Source: Pogostemon cablin
Lineage: Eukaryota > Streptophyta > Magnoliopsida > Lamiales > Lamiaceae
Length of the DNA: 64,000 nt
NCBI GenBank assembly: GCA_023678885.1
Contig: CM043013.1
Location: 11,626,791-11,690,790 of the forward strand
Reading direction: 5' to 3'
Positions 10,742 through 22,465 of this stretch are shown in pieces (the first letter of the stretch is position 1; the number at the start of each line of letters is the position of its first letter). The notes beneath the pieces are model-generated. The model was not told where the DNA came from. It saw only the letters and a program-made list of their open reading frames with translations, and made no database searches. The translations under genes were made by a program, and so were the position numbers.

Positions 10742-11439
10742 TGTTAGAAAATTAATTTAATTAATTAAATTCATTGGATTTAATTGGTTAGTAAGGGTTA
10801 ATTGTTGAATTAATCATCAATTAAATGAGATCAGTCAGTGAGTGTAATTTGGCTTATCAAGTGGAGAGGTTATATGGAGCAGATTCGTTGAACCTGGACG
10901 TAGGTCATACCTTCTATAAATGCTGATTAGAGGAATTTACGTCATCAATATTTAATATATCGTAATCAATGCTCATCACTATTATGATTGAGTGGAATGG
11001 TGTGCCTATATATAGGGTCATTCACCATGCATTTAAAAACACCACAACAAACAAAAGAGCACATCTGTATACACTTGCATAGTACATAGTCTAGATGATC
11101 CTCTCTTCCATCTGTTCTTAGTTCATCGAAGCTCCTACACTTGTGGTGCTACTTATGTAAGAGAAGAAGTCATTTTATCTTTGGAGATATTACTTCTAAA
11201 CCGGAGCACTTCGAGAGTATTTGTCATGTGGGAAGAGGTCCAACCTCGACTCGGTTTGTTACAAGCTAGAAGATGCTTTTGCTCAAATTCGAAGATTCAT
11301 TTGAAGGAGATTTAACACATTCGTGGGTTTGAAGTCCCTTTTATTAATATGTCTTTTAGATTGTAATTTTTTAATTATTTATATTTCTTTTATTTCCCAC
11401 GATGTAATAGTGATTGGTTGGTGTACAAGATCCCCAACA
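10742..11439 (+). repeat. 5' LTR of the 10.7-13.6 kb element
   Basis: It has TG..CA ends and matches 12867-13567 with scattered differences, including a run of about 20 extra bases in the second copy near 13010. Confidence 0.65.
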
Positions 11440-12063
11440 TTTGCAAGACAAATATTTTGTCTGATTGATGATCTGTGACATCAATTGCAAGACAAATTAA
11501 CGTGAATCGATTAATGAAGTGTGACATCAATCACAAGACAAGAAGTTTTCACATTCCTAATCATTAGAAATGTCCAACGTGGGACTTGAAATCTAGTGAG
11601 AATGGAAGTGATAATGGGATAAAAGTAGTGATCCCAAAGTCAATCATCCATCCGGTATACCTAAAGTATTTGTTTCTTTGGCACCGTGGAGAAGGCCGAA
11701 ATAATTTATGGGAGTCGATACGTACGTAACGAACATGTATAAAGATGTTGGATTCGAGATCAATGGATTTGATAAGGATAAATTATTGCACAAAAATTCA
11801 TTCTTAGTGGAATATGTAATACACTTTACAATGTTATTGTGGCACTTAAATGCTTATCGAGTTGTTGAACTCTTTGAGAAATAAATAAAATAAAGCCAAA
11901 AATGACAATGTGTTAGCCGAGAATGCAAGTGAAGATGTGAATATCTTTAATTCAAATTAAACTGCTCATGACATGTTACTGTCATTTCAGTTGATATAAG
12001 ATTGTGTGACGTTTGGATAAAATTCAAAATTCATGAAATACTTAAAACCCTTAAGTGTGGGAG

Positions 12064-12165
12064 GAGGGGGGGGGGGGGGGGTAAAACCCCAAGTGTGGGG
12101 GTATCACTCCAAGTGTGGGATGCCAACCAACCCGAGTATGGGGTGTGACACTCCAAGTGTAGGAT
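12064..12165. repeat. Poly-G run and short CAAGTGTGGG repeats
   Basis: A homopolymer of about 14 G at 12067-12080 is followed by repeats of CAAGTGTGGG with small variations. This is low-complexity sequence in the element interior and could give indel errors in assembly. Confidence 0.7.
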
Positions 12166-12866
12166 TTTTTGGGTTAAAGATGAAAAGTGGTTGTGTTTAA
12201 TGCACAATAAATTGATTTTGAAGAAATGAAAATGGATCCACTTACACATGTGTGAAAATCAAGATCAATAAAATTGCTAAAGGGAATGTGATTAAAATCC
12301 AAAAAGTAAAAACTAAAATAGTGAAAATCCAGCCATGATGACTGGAGATCCCAAGAACTTGGTTCAATGGGAAAACAAAACTGTAGAAGTTCAAGTATCA
12401 CTTGGTACCTACCATTCTTTAGAAGAGCAATAAATCCAAGTGTTGGAACCCATATTGTGGTGAGGCTAAGTCTTTAACTTTTAATGATTCCTAATAGGCC
12501 AAGTAGAGGCTGATTGAGTATAACGGGGTACTCAAGATAGGAGATCACTTATCTAACTGTGAAGTGGGTGACCACTTCAAAGTGAAACACTTATGAATTC
12601 AAAGGGGGTCCATGGTCGAAACGAACCAAAACGTGAGAACAAGGATAATGAGAGACATTGATGCATTTGCACTGTTGTCTCAGTATACGTTAAGGAGGAG
12701 TAGTTCAAATACCTTGTGTCTACTAAGCCACCGGTATACTCAATAGTATTGGACCACGAAAGGTTGAAAAATCCAAGTTACATATCCGGATACATTAGTG
12801 TCTCACAAGAATTGGATTGTGTGTCTGCATTCCATGTGTGCACAAAATTCTACTCATGTGGAGGAT

Positions 12867-13567
12867 TGTTGGAAAATTAATTTAATTAATTAAATTATTT
12901 GGATTTAATTAGTTAGTAAGGGTTAATTTTTGAATTAATTACCAATTAAATGGGATTACTGGGTGAGTATAATTTGGCTCATCAAGTGGAGAGGTTATAC
13001 ATAGCAATTTCATTGAATCTTGAGCAGATTCGTTGAACCTGGACACAGGTCAAACCCTCCATAAATGCTGATTAAAGGAATTTACGTCCATCAGCATTTA
13101 ATCTATCATAATCAACGCTCATCGCCATTATGACTGAGTGGAATGGTGTGCCTATAAATAGGGTCATTCACCATGTATTCAAAAACACAACAAAAACAAA
13201 CGAGCACCGCTGCATACACTTGCATAGTCTAGACAATCCTCTCCTCCCTCTGTTCTTAGTTCGTCGGAGCTCCTACAGTTGTGGTGCTACTTGGATAGGA
13301 GAGGAAGCCGTTTTACCTTTGGGGACATTTGTCTAAACCGAAGCACTACTAGAATGTATTTGTCTTGCGGGAAGTGCTCCAACCTCGACTCATCTTGTTG
13401 CAAGTTAGAAGACGCTTTTGCTCAAATTCAAAGATTCATTTGAAGGAAATTCAGCACATTCGTGGGTTTGAAGACCCTTTCATTAATATGTCTTTTAGAT
13501 TGTAATTTTTTAATTATTTCTATTTCTTTTATTTCCCACAATGTAATAGTAATTGGTTGGTGTACAA
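12867..13567 (+). repeat. 3' LTR of the 10.7-13.6 kb element
   Basis: This is the second copy of the 10742-11439 sequence, preceded by a purine-rich tract. Its last dozen bases diverge, so the end is approximate. Confidence 0.6.
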
Positions 13568-14765
13568 AATATGTATTTTTGTTTTATTATATTTTAAATA
13601 CGCATTTCACTACAAGTTTTTTATATGCATATTAATAATACATATTTAAATATGTATTTTTGTTTTATTATATTTTAAATATGTTTTTAAAAAACATATA
13701 AAAAATTCAGTTAAAAATTGAAACCGAACCGATAACTTCGGTTCGATTAATGGCTGGTTTTCTTCATTTCAGTTGGATTTCAATTACGAATTATAGAATT
13801 TCGATTATTTTGGTTTTAAACATTTCAATTCGATTTGGTTACTGATCGACCGTTGCTCACCCCTTACGTTACACTTTGTTGTAGAGTAATTATAGTAATG
13901 TATTGTCCTTTTTTATTATTGTATAGTAATAAAAAAACGTCATTAAAATTTGGGCAATTTAGAAGAAGAAAAAAATTAATTACGTAACTTGTCATGAGGA
14001 CGTAATACGAAAAGTACTTGTATAACTTACTTCATGTATTATTGTAGGGGCAAATGCACGTGGAAAGCAAGAACCATGCTCTAAATAGAATGTTATCAAC
14101 GTGCTCATTTTACTCCTCCTTAGTTTCAAAAATATTCATCGATTTGATTATTGGTTTTTTTTTTCACTTAAATTAAATTAAATAGTATAACAATTAAGAA
14201 CATGTTATAATTACTGATTTCATGGTAAAGTCAATTAAATGACATTTTTTTAGTTTATGATTATTAAATTCTAAAAACACAATTATATCATGCGAATATG
14301 TTTTGTTTGATTTGAGTTTTTTATTCTAAATTTAAATTTGATAAGTCTCCTCTTATACAATTACAAACCCTAAGAAGGACGGAAGCGAAACGAAGGACGG
14401 AGAGGATTCGAGAGAGTATTTGTCTATTTAATAAGGATATGAAATTCTTAAGAAGGACGGAAACGAAGACGAATGACTATGCTACTTTTCTTCTTTTCCT
14501 ATTTACTTCATATAAATTTTTAGACTCGTGGATAAATTTCAATTCATAGACATGTTAGAAACTTGTAATATCATGAGCTATGTTTCATGTAATAGTTAGA
14601 GTTTTAAAGGCTCAAATCATATTTGAATTATGACCTAGACATCTCATTTTTTGTTTGGAAAAGTAATTTTTATAACACATACTCTCTCCTTATAAATTAT
14701 AATCTATTTTAATTTTTATATATTTTCAATTCGGTGTTACATGTCAATCTTTCTACTCCATTGAA
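13568..14765. other. Intergenic with short duplications and a hAT-like relic
   Basis: A run of about 35 bp (TGTATTTTTGTTTTATTATA onward) occurs twice, at about 13570 and 13652. Bases 13690-13865 have GGTTCGATT/AATTCGATTTGG words and end in GTTGCTCACCCCT, which looks like the end of a hAT-type repeat. The left end is missing. No gene was recognised to 14765. Confidence 0.4.
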
Positions 14766-15158
14766 CACTACCAAAAAACTATTTTTTATCGACGGAATAT
14801 TTCGTTGGTATAAGCCTTAATTCCATTGTTAAATTAGCTTACCAACAGATTAACAACGGAATCAGTTGGTAAAATTTCGTTGGTAAAGTGGTAGTTGGTA
14901 AATTTTTAGCAACTAAAAATCAATTCTGTTGGTAATCCGTTGCTAAAAATTCCATTGATATTTTATATAATGATTCCCTTGGTAATCCGTTGGTAATTAC
15001 CAACGGATTGAATTTCATCGTTAAAATAGAGAATAAATTCATTGACATTCCGTTGCTAAAACAAAAATATCATTTTTGTTGCTAATCCATTGATAATTAC
15101 CAACGGATTGAATTCCGTTGGTAAATTCGGTTGCTAAAAAAATACTTTTTTTGTAGTG
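14766..15158. mobile_element. Non-autonomous CACTA element, 393 bp
   Basis: The ends read CACTACCAAAAAACTATT on the left and CACTACAAAAAAAGTATT inward on the right. They are flanked by the 3-bp duplication GAA (14763-14765 and 15159-15161). The interior is almost entirely subterminal repeats of CCAACGGA/TCCGTTGG and GTTGGTAA. CACTA transposases bind such subterminal repeats. No coding sequence is present. Confidence 0.9.
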
Positions 15159-15230
15159 GAATATGTGAGGTTTTTAAACCAGTTTTGAATTTTCAAAACG
15201 TAGCTTATTTATTATAATACTTTTATATAA

Positions 15231-15263
15231 ACTAGTATTTTCCGTTTGTGCGTTGCACGGAAA
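15231..15263 (-). other. Helitron 3' terminus (hairpin plus CTAGT)
   Basis: On the minus strand a hairpin with stem TTTCCGT/ACGGAAA (arms 15257-15263 and 15239-15245) is followed within a few bases by CTAGT (15231-15235). A short GC-containing hairpin just before CTRR is the diagnostic 3' end of Helitrons. It lies downstream of Helitron helicase remnants on the same strand. Confidence 0.7.
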
Positions 15264-15640
15264 GCATTTTATTTTAGGATTGTTGTTTTTTTAATAGTGT
15301 TTTGTATCTGTATGAATATGTTTTGAGCTTCTCTCATTTGATTTTGGTCTGGTTTGAATTTTGTTGTAGCATTATTTTTTTATTTATGTTTATAACTATT
15401 CTATATGTATTTTGCATGGAAATAATTATATTTTTCGAATAATTTTTAAACATTTTATTATAGGATTATTGTTAATTACTATATTTAGTTTTAATAGTTT
15501 TATCTCTATAAATATGTTTGAGCTTGTCTCGTTCAATTTTGTCTGGTTAGAATTTTGTTATAATATTATTTTTTATTTATGTTTATAATTATCCCATATA
15601 TGTTTTTCACGAAAATAATTATAAATATTTTTATGTATAA
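15264..15640 (-). repeat. Imperfect direct duplication in the Helitron 3' region
   Basis: Two copies of about 180 bp share TTGAGCTTCTCTCATT-like, TTTGTTGTAGCATTATT-like and GGAAATAATTAT-like blocks in the same order. The same blocks reappear at about 26290-26400 and 26765-26880 in the 25-32 kb array. Confidence 0.65.
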
Positions 15641-15802
15641 TTGATTTTTCTTTCTTATACTTCCTATGTCCTCCCGACCTTATAGTTACATATTTTCAAT
15701 TTGGAGATCAGTTCATAATGGTTTCATTACCCTTTTTGTTATATGGACCCACACAAAATAATTATATCATCTCCATGTGACCTACCTACCATTCTAATAT
15801 AA

Positions 15803-16860
15803 CTATCCACTATACATTAAAATACTATATTCATTAATCTCTTGTAAGAAGCAAATGTAACCATTAGGACGAGACATAGGGAGTATTATTATTTTTTTCT
15901 CCCAAAATACAGTCCCCCCGAAGAGCTTGGTTGAATTTTCTCCATTTTCAAGCTGCATGATGTCTTTCATCGTTTTGTCAAGGGCCTCAATGCACCATTT
16001 ATTGACCATTGGCGTTTAATTTCAAATGTTCAATTTGCGAATAGAAAGGAGTTAAGTAAGATCACTTCCCTGCCTTACATTACACGTTGAATCCTTGCAC
16101 ACCGAAAGTGGAATACAAAATCTCGAGTGTGCTGTTCGGCCCCTGGCGAAGGTAAGAATGCAATTCCACTTGATACCACGTTCAACACTATATCTCCCCT
16201 TGATCTAATATTAGCCAATATCGTCTTCCATAGGAATATCTTTCCGGTGCCTCCGTATCTATATACGAAGAAAACTCTGTCACTTTCAGAGACAACGCTT
16301 TCCATCACCCGGTGATACACCTTCTTTTGATCTTCATTTAGTTTCTTCATCAAATTAAGACATTCTTTTTGTAGTGATGATATATTATACCTCAATTCAC
16401 TTGATATTAGTCTTTTATTATGCTGAAGATTCTTTTCAGGATCTGAAATGGGCATCCCTTCAAAAATCTCTTAGATTTTCATTCATAGATATCAATGCAC
16501 GATTAATCTAACACAAACACGTATTCATTATATCCGCCTTAGACATCACCAAACCTGCAATTTGAATTAATCTTAGAATCTTAATGAAAATATGTACTTC
16601 AATAATAAATACGAAAAATATGTTTATTTCATTTGTTAATGTGTCATACCTAGGTGTCTCAATCTTTTACTCTCGTTGTATAATATATCCTCAGATAATT
16701 CTTTCCAACATGCATCCCACACAGTTTTTAGCATGCTTATACTTCCAGAAATTAATACATTTACAAACATATTTCTCAATAGCTTACTGGATGCCCATGA
16801 TGCACATTTCTTAATTGCATCTATATATTTCTTGTCGTCTTCGAGCAATCCTCTTGCATA
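15803..16860 (-). pseudogene. Helitron Pif1-like helicase remnant
   Basis: The minus strand (high to low coordinates) gives three blocks of a Helitron replicase/helicase. The first is DDKKYIDAIKKCASWASSKL (near 16840). After a gap comes LNEDQKKVYHRVMESVVSES with a Walker A motif GGTGK in YGGTGKIFLWKT (about 16240). Last is ALDKTMKDIM with FGGTVFWEKK (about 15900). The usual Thr after GGTGK is Ile here, and the blocks are in different frames with stops, so the enzyme is dead. The HUH rep domain was not found. Intact RepHel proteins carry out rolling-circle transposition. The 3' end at 15231 belongs with this copy. Confidence 0.8.
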
Positions 16861-16922
16861 GCATACTTTTTGAAAAATATTATAAAAAAAATAAATATAT
16901 ATATATTTTACTATAATATATA

Positions 16923-17141
16923 CTCCCTCCGTCCCGTTTCAAACTTTACGTTTGCTTTTTGCACGTAAATTAAGGAATATAGTATTTTAATGTGTAGTGA
17001 GGTGAGAGAAATAATATTTTAATGTAAAGTGGGTATGTGTATTAGTGTGATGTGTGAGTCCATGGAGAGAGAAATAATTAATTTGTGTAGGTCTCATTTA
17101 CCAAAAAAAGAAACGTAAAGATTGAAATGGGACGGAGGGAG
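16923..17141. mobile_element. Complete Stowaway MITE, 219 bp
   Basis: CTCCCTCCGTCCCGTTTCAA opens the left end, and the right end is its inverted copy. The terminal repeats are about 31 bp with two mismatches and are flanked by TA on both sides. This is a Tc1/mariner-derived non-autonomous element. Confidence 0.9.
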
Positions 17142-18660
17142 TATATTTTTCTAATTAAATAACATACGAATAAAATAAAATATTATTTAATATAATAAAT
17201 TACAAATATTAAATAAATTCCAAACTTAAAAAATAGATTTCATAAATTAATCCTAAAGATTAAATTAAAAGAATATATAAAAGAAGATAAAATAAATTAA
17301 ATTATAAAAATAGGATTTTCTAACTCTAAAATTTTTTAAGTTAATTCTGAATACGTACACTGATGACTTTTTTTAATGATAAAAACTGCAAATAAGATCA
17401 AATAAAAATAAGAACAATAAAATAAAATAAAATTTTAAAAATAGAGTTTATGGATTATAAAGAAAATAAAAAAAGAAGAAAAGAATAAATTATAAGATAA
17501 ACGGAAAAAAAGGAATGATACCTCAATGATAATGTTTGAACCTAAAAATAAGATTAAAAAGAAGAATAAAAGATAGAATATAAAAATATAAAAATATGGT
17601 TCATAGAATTATTATAAAGCAAACACAAAAATTGAAGAAAAAAAAGATAGACAAAAAAAAACTCCATATATATAAGAATGATACCTCAAATGAGAATTAT
17701 TGACCTACAAATAAGATCAAATATGAGAATAATTGAACCTAAAAATAATATCAAATAAAAGTATAAAAGAAGATAAAAATAAAATAAATTATAAAAATAG
17801 GATTTATAGAATTATAAAAAAATCGAAGAGATAAAAAGAATAAGATAACAAAAATTAAAAAATATAATAATACCTTTAACGAGAATGATTGAACATCCGT
17901 ATAAGATCAAATAAAAGTATAAAAAACAAAACAAATTAGAGTAGATTATAAATAATATGAAAGTAGAATCTATAAAAGAGAAGAAAAAAAGCATGAAAGA
18001 GAGAGAGAAAAAAAAACAAAACAAAAAGAGGGAGAGATTAAGAATTTGATTAGGTAATGAAAAGATTTATATAAAATAATTTTAAAGAATGAACGATCGT
18101 GATTGAAAGTAAATATTTATAGAGACTATTCTAATGAAAATAAAATTGATATATTAATTGAAATTAAGTATATTTTTATTAAAAATTAATGAAATTTATA
18201 TTGTTAAATTAAATAAATACAAAAATAAAATTTAAATAATAAAATTCATTATTACTATAATTAAATTTTATGGTTGAAATCAAAGGAAAATCATATGTAC
18301 TATATATATTAAATTAAATTATAATAATATATGAATATTGATTGATATATTAATTTAAATTAAGTTTATATTAATTAAAAATTAGTTAGATCTGCCAAAA
18401 ATATCTTTTATATTTATCAAATTTATATTGTTAAATAAAAAATAAAATTCAAATAACAAAATTCATTATTAGTATAATTAGATTTATGTTTACTAAATTT
18501 ATATTGTTAAATAAAAAATAAAATTTAAATAACAAAATTCATTAATAGTATAATTAGATTTTATGATTGAAATAAAAAATTGTTGACGGTCAAGATTAAA
18601 ATTAAATTATTTTTAAATAGAGTAAAATTGAATAAAATTAAAAACAAAAATAAAAATTTA
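17142..18660. repeat. Degenerate A-rich tandem repeats, no gene
   Basis: From about 17340 to 18020 the phrase ATGATACCTC...GAACCTAAAAATAAGATCAAA returns at spacings of about 160-190 bp (17514, 17677, 17866). From about 18185 to 18580 a 70-bp unit with AAATTTATATTGTTAAATAA and AAATTCATTATTAGTATAAT occurs about three times. It lies upstream of the Helitron helicase remnant and may be Helitron interior. No coding sequence was found. Confidence 0.5.
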
Positions 18661-18666
18661 TGTTTG

Positions 18667-18667
<1 letters not shown>

Positions 18668-18708
<41 letters not shown>
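18668..18708. repeat. (TA)n microsatellite
   Basis: About 20 uninterrupted TA units. Confidence 0.9.
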
Positions 18709-18711
<3 letters not shown>

Positions 18712-19287
18712 TTTACTAACCTTATTAATCCTCAATTAATCTTTCATCCTAGTTTATTTCCTCAATATTATTTTGTCTTCTCTCATCATATATTTTCACA
18801 CGTAAATTAATATTCAATTACACTTGTTACCACTCAATGCTAAATATTGATTTCACATCAAACTAAAATTTATTATACTAAAAACTCAAAACAAATACAT
18901 ATATTATCAATATTTGTGGTGTTCAAAACAAATAGAATCCTCAAAAAATTTAGGATATAATATTAAATTTTAGGGTATAATTCCATCTAGGTAGTTCATG
19001 TAAAAAAATTTTCTTGAGGTTGTATTATATTTTATCCCGCGAATTATAGAACTTGTAGTTAATGTAATATTTTAGCGATATGGTATTTTTTATAAAAGAA
19101 TTAGTACTAATTATGAGGGAATAATTATCATTTTAAATTTTTTGGTTCATATATATAGTTTTATTTTGTACCTGAACTTAGAATTTGGTAGTATTAATTT
19201 TTAGAACATAAATTATTTTTTCAACTCAACTAAAAATTTTCTATGACCAATTAGCACACCATTCACAATCCACTTTTAGAAACAAAC
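18709..19287. other. 3' flank of the MATE gene, no other feature
   Basis: AT-rich sequence downstream of the transporter. No second gene or transposon end was recognised. Confidence 0.4.
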
Positions 19288-19293
19288 TTTATT
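19288..19293 (-). terminator. Possible poly(A) signal of the MATE gene
   Basis: AATAAA on the minus strand, about 180 bp past the stop codon at 19475-19477. In such AT-rich DNA this is only suggestive. Confidence 0.35.
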
Positions 19294-19474
19294 GCTCATC
19301 AAATGCTAGAATACACAAAATTAATCTTACAAATAATAATAAAAAGTACTAAAATAAAAATGCATACACACACAAAACAAAATAAATTGACAAGAATTTG
19401 AAGGATATATTGTACAAAACTTTTTAAAATGTCTTCCAACAGCAGCAACTTTATCAATTGTCTTGCTTAATCCA

Positions 19475-20751
19475 TCATGCCACCACTGGGATTGATGAGT
19501 CATAAACTCTAGCACAAGCTTTCATTGCCTATTTACCACCACAAAAATTAATGGTGTTCAACATACTATTATTTATTTATTCTTTATTATTTTTAATAAC
19601 ACTTTTCATGAAATCCAAATTCCATACCTCTGTTTCCCAGTTAGTTCTGAGTGTTATGATTGACAGGAAAAAAGTTTGTGCAAATATTGCAGCTATAATC
19701 CCTGTCCAGAGGCCCTGATTATGCAATAAAATACAATATTTTATGATCATTATTATAAACATTTTATCAAAATAAGAAAAAAATGTGAAAATAAGTGTGT
19801 TGTACCTTTCCTCCAAGGTGCAACACAAAGGCCAAGAGTATCCCAAGGGGAATACCAATGAGATAGAAAGATCCCAAATTGACCATGGCTCCAATCTTTT
19901 GCCAACCACATCCTCTAGCAATTCCTTGTTACATGATTAATTGATGTCTATTTTAGTAATTGATGTAAAAAGATGCTGAAATGATGTGAAATTAAAGTTT
20001 AAGTACCATTTAGAACAGAGAGAACTCCATCTACTAAATTTGCAACAGCAACTAGTATCATCATTTCAGAAACATATGACACCACATTCTCTTCACTGCT
20101 AAAGCAGTAGCCCCAAATCTTTCGGCCCGCGATTATCACGGCCACCGCCACGATGCTCTCGAGCGCCACCATAAACGTTGACATGAATACTGCTAGGCAA
20201 GCTGCTTTTGGCCTCCCTGCGCCTAGCTCGTTCGCCACTCGTACACTGTACGAATTAGACGAATTATTTGTGTTTTACTGGAATGGATGGATATAGAAGA
20301 TGTGATTTACCTTATTGCACTCCCTAAGCCAAGAGGTATCATGTAAATCATGCCATTTGTGTTCAAACTGTCAAAAATAAAAATTCAATGAATTTGACAA
20401 CAAAATCACAACAAGAAGATAGATAAGACAGAGTATTGCTTGGAATAGGGAATTCAAGATTAAAAAGTATTACTCTTATACATGACAAACTATTATCTTA
20501 CAATATAACAATTTAACAAGTTTTTAGAAGAGTAATCGATGTGTTATAAGGTATCAATTTTTCCATTTTAGTGGTGCACTATAAAGGTATCAATCTTCTC
20601 TGTTTAGTAAAAGGGTCCCACACACATACCACTCACCACTAATATAACTACCCACACATGCAAAAAGTAAATGAATACCTTATTGAGGAACGGAGGGAAT
20701 ATAAGGGTAACATTTGACATGCATAAAAGTGATACTTCCGACAGTCCTTTG

Positions 20752-20806
<55 letters not shown>

Positions 20807-22313
20807 CGAACCTGATTGAAAGGACAGATGTTTCTAGAGTAGGGTTGGGAAGAAGGCCAGATACAATAACCATAATCTCATAAGACCAAATCTCCAAGCT
20901 GCAAGAATGCATGAAAAGTATATCACAACAAAAGAGACAAAAAGAAAGAGAAGGTGGGATAAAAATTAACTTAAAAACCATACCAAACCATGATAGCTGA
21001 GGGGACAGCAAGCCAAAAAAACATCGAAACATTCTGAAGGGCTTCTTTAGAGAAGCCTTTCCAAGTGTTCTTACAAGCAGGGGAGAGGGTGATGTAGAGT
21101 GCCAAGAATAAGTCATTAGTCCAGTAGGAGATGCCATTAGCCAGAGCAGCCCCCTTGCTTCCCATCCCTAGCTTGGAAATCAAGAGCCAACAAATCGGCA
21201 CGTGCAACAGCGTCGAAAACCCCGACGTCAGCATCATCGGAACCACATTGTTCTGAGTTTGCAGGAACCTGAACTGGCACTGGAGCAGGGCGAAAGGGAA
21301 GATAGACGGGATCATGAAACGAGCGTAGACGCCTGCTTCGGCTGCAATCGCGGGATCTTGTCCGAGCAGCCGGAGGATGTCTCCGGCTGTGGCCCAAATA
21401 CAAGCAAGAGGGATGCTGACGAGGAGCAACACCAGCATGGCTCTCTGCATGTGGATGCCTAACATGTGGAACTGTTTTGCACCGTAGGATTGGCCACAGT
21501 AGGTATCCAATGCACAAGCCATGCCCACCTGGATCTCAATATTCATCATCAAAATCAATTTCCTCAAGAATTGATCAATGGATAATTGTATCGTGTATAT
21601 CGTTCAATATTTAATCAGGGTCAATTTGTTTCAACCCTAGCACGTGAAAGTTTAACTGAATGGCGGTAAAAGTTTGAATCCTGAAACTTCATTTGGACAC
21701 ATATTTGATACTATATTGAATGACCAATCCATCAAAATATCAAAATTTGTTTTAGTTATTTTTATTCAAATTTATTCCTTTAAATTAGAATTTGTCCAAT
21801 TTTGATCAATTTGAATAATAAAATGGATTAAATTTGAAAATTTGGCTAAATTTGGACAAAATAAAAAAAACAAAAATCGAACAAAAAAAATCATAATTAA
21901 AAATTGCAAATAAAAAATAACTAAAATTGAAATCGAGTCAACTAATTTTGACATTTTTTCGAGAATAGTATCATTTAAAATATTTAATCAAGTCATTTTT
22001 AACAGTGTTCAGTTTACGAGGAACTCACAAGTAGGCTGAAGCCGGTGACGGAAGCGAACGAGGTGGCCATGGAGGCGCCGGAGAGGGCTAGCTCTCCAAC
22101 GTGGCCAACGTACATAACTGAAATTGTCTGTATGAGTGACAACAAAAGGTTGACAAACATCATTGGACCTGCTAGGAATAGTTGTACCTTAGCTTCTTCT
22201 ACAATTTCATCTCTTGTGAAGCTCGATAGTACTACTAATTTAGAATCCGAATTACATTCATTTAACAACAATGGTGTTTCAACATCGATTTTTTCTACAT
22301 CATGAGAAGCCAT
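19475..22313 (-). CDS. MATE efflux transporter (DETOXIFICATION family), 8 exons
   Basis: Exons, high to low: 22313-22029, 21528-20984, 20898-20812, 20367-20311, 20245-20007, 19924-19806, 19714-19628, 19528-19475. All introns are GT..AG, and the joined frame is 490 codons plus TGA, the family's usual length. Residues 1-40 are an acidic cytosolic N-terminus. Two MatE halves follow (about 40-200 and 260-425), with family landmarks VMYVGHVGELALSGASMA, GMACALDTYCGQSYGAKQ, GLLPNPTLETSVLS, NTNGMIYMIPLGLGSAIS, NELGAGRP and ARGCGWQKIGA. Twelve membrane spans are expected. Members export plant secondary metabolites, xenobiotics or organic acids from cytosol to vacuole or apoplast, driven by a proton gradient. 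The substrate cannot be told here. Introns 1 (500 bp) and 3 (444 bp) are the longest. Intron 3 carries a MITE remnant, a GATA microsatellite and an unusual donor. The gene appears intact. Confidence 0.93.
20546..20699. mobile_element. Truncated Stowaway MITE in MATE intron 3
   Basis: The right end reads GAACGGAGGGAA and is followed by TA. The interior has the phrases GGGTCCCACACACAT, CACTAATATAACTACCCAC and CAAAAAGTAAATG, shared with the complete copies at 38.0-38.4 kb. The left terminus is lost. Confidence 0.6.
20752..20806. repeat. (GATA)n microsatellite next to a splice donor
   Basis: About 13-14 copies of the tetranucleotide. On the gene strand it reads (CTAT)n and begins about five bases inside intron 3, directly after the donor GTTCGC. 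Confidence 0.95.
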
Positions 22314-22446
22314 TTATTTTCAAGAAATATTTTTTCTCCCTCTCTCTCTCACTCTCTTACTCCCACTAATTAAATTAACCAAGAAATGTAGTACTATATA
22401 TCACACTCTCTTGGGTAGTGGGCATGTAATAATGAAATCAATGTCA

Positions 22447-22457
22447 CTTTATATATA
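22447..22457 (-). promoter_or_regulatory. Candidate TATA box of the MATE gene
   Basis: TATATATAAAG on the minus strand, about 134 bp upstream of the start codon. The expected leader would include a CT/GA-rich stretch (about 22330-22365), common in plant 5' UTRs. Inferred from position and sequence only. Confidence 0.45.
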
Positions 22458-22465
22458 ATAAGGTG

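Larger units (their letters stand above)
10742..13567 (+). mobile_element. Non-coding LTR retrotransposon (LARD-like)
   Basis: Two copies of a roughly 700-bp sequence (10742-11439 and 12867 to about 13567) flank about 1.4 kb. Both copies start TGTTRGAAAATTAATT, and the first ends in CCCAACA, giving TGTT/AACA ends. A purine-rich CATGTGGAGGAT just before 12867 is a good polypurine tract. The interior holds short repeats around a poly-G run (12065-12170), with words like CCAAGTGTGGG. It has no recognisable gag or pol. The end of the second LTR and the target duplication are unclear. Confidence 0.7.

Noticed and set aside
17812..18024. Phe-rich minus frame resembling a membrane protein
   Set aside because: Product of A-rich repeats on the opposite strand.
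21137..21517. Long open frames in other phases and antisense across MATE exon 2 (also 21202-21462 plus)
   Set aside because: They lie in the GC-richer exon and have no domain. The MATE frame explains the conservation pattern.
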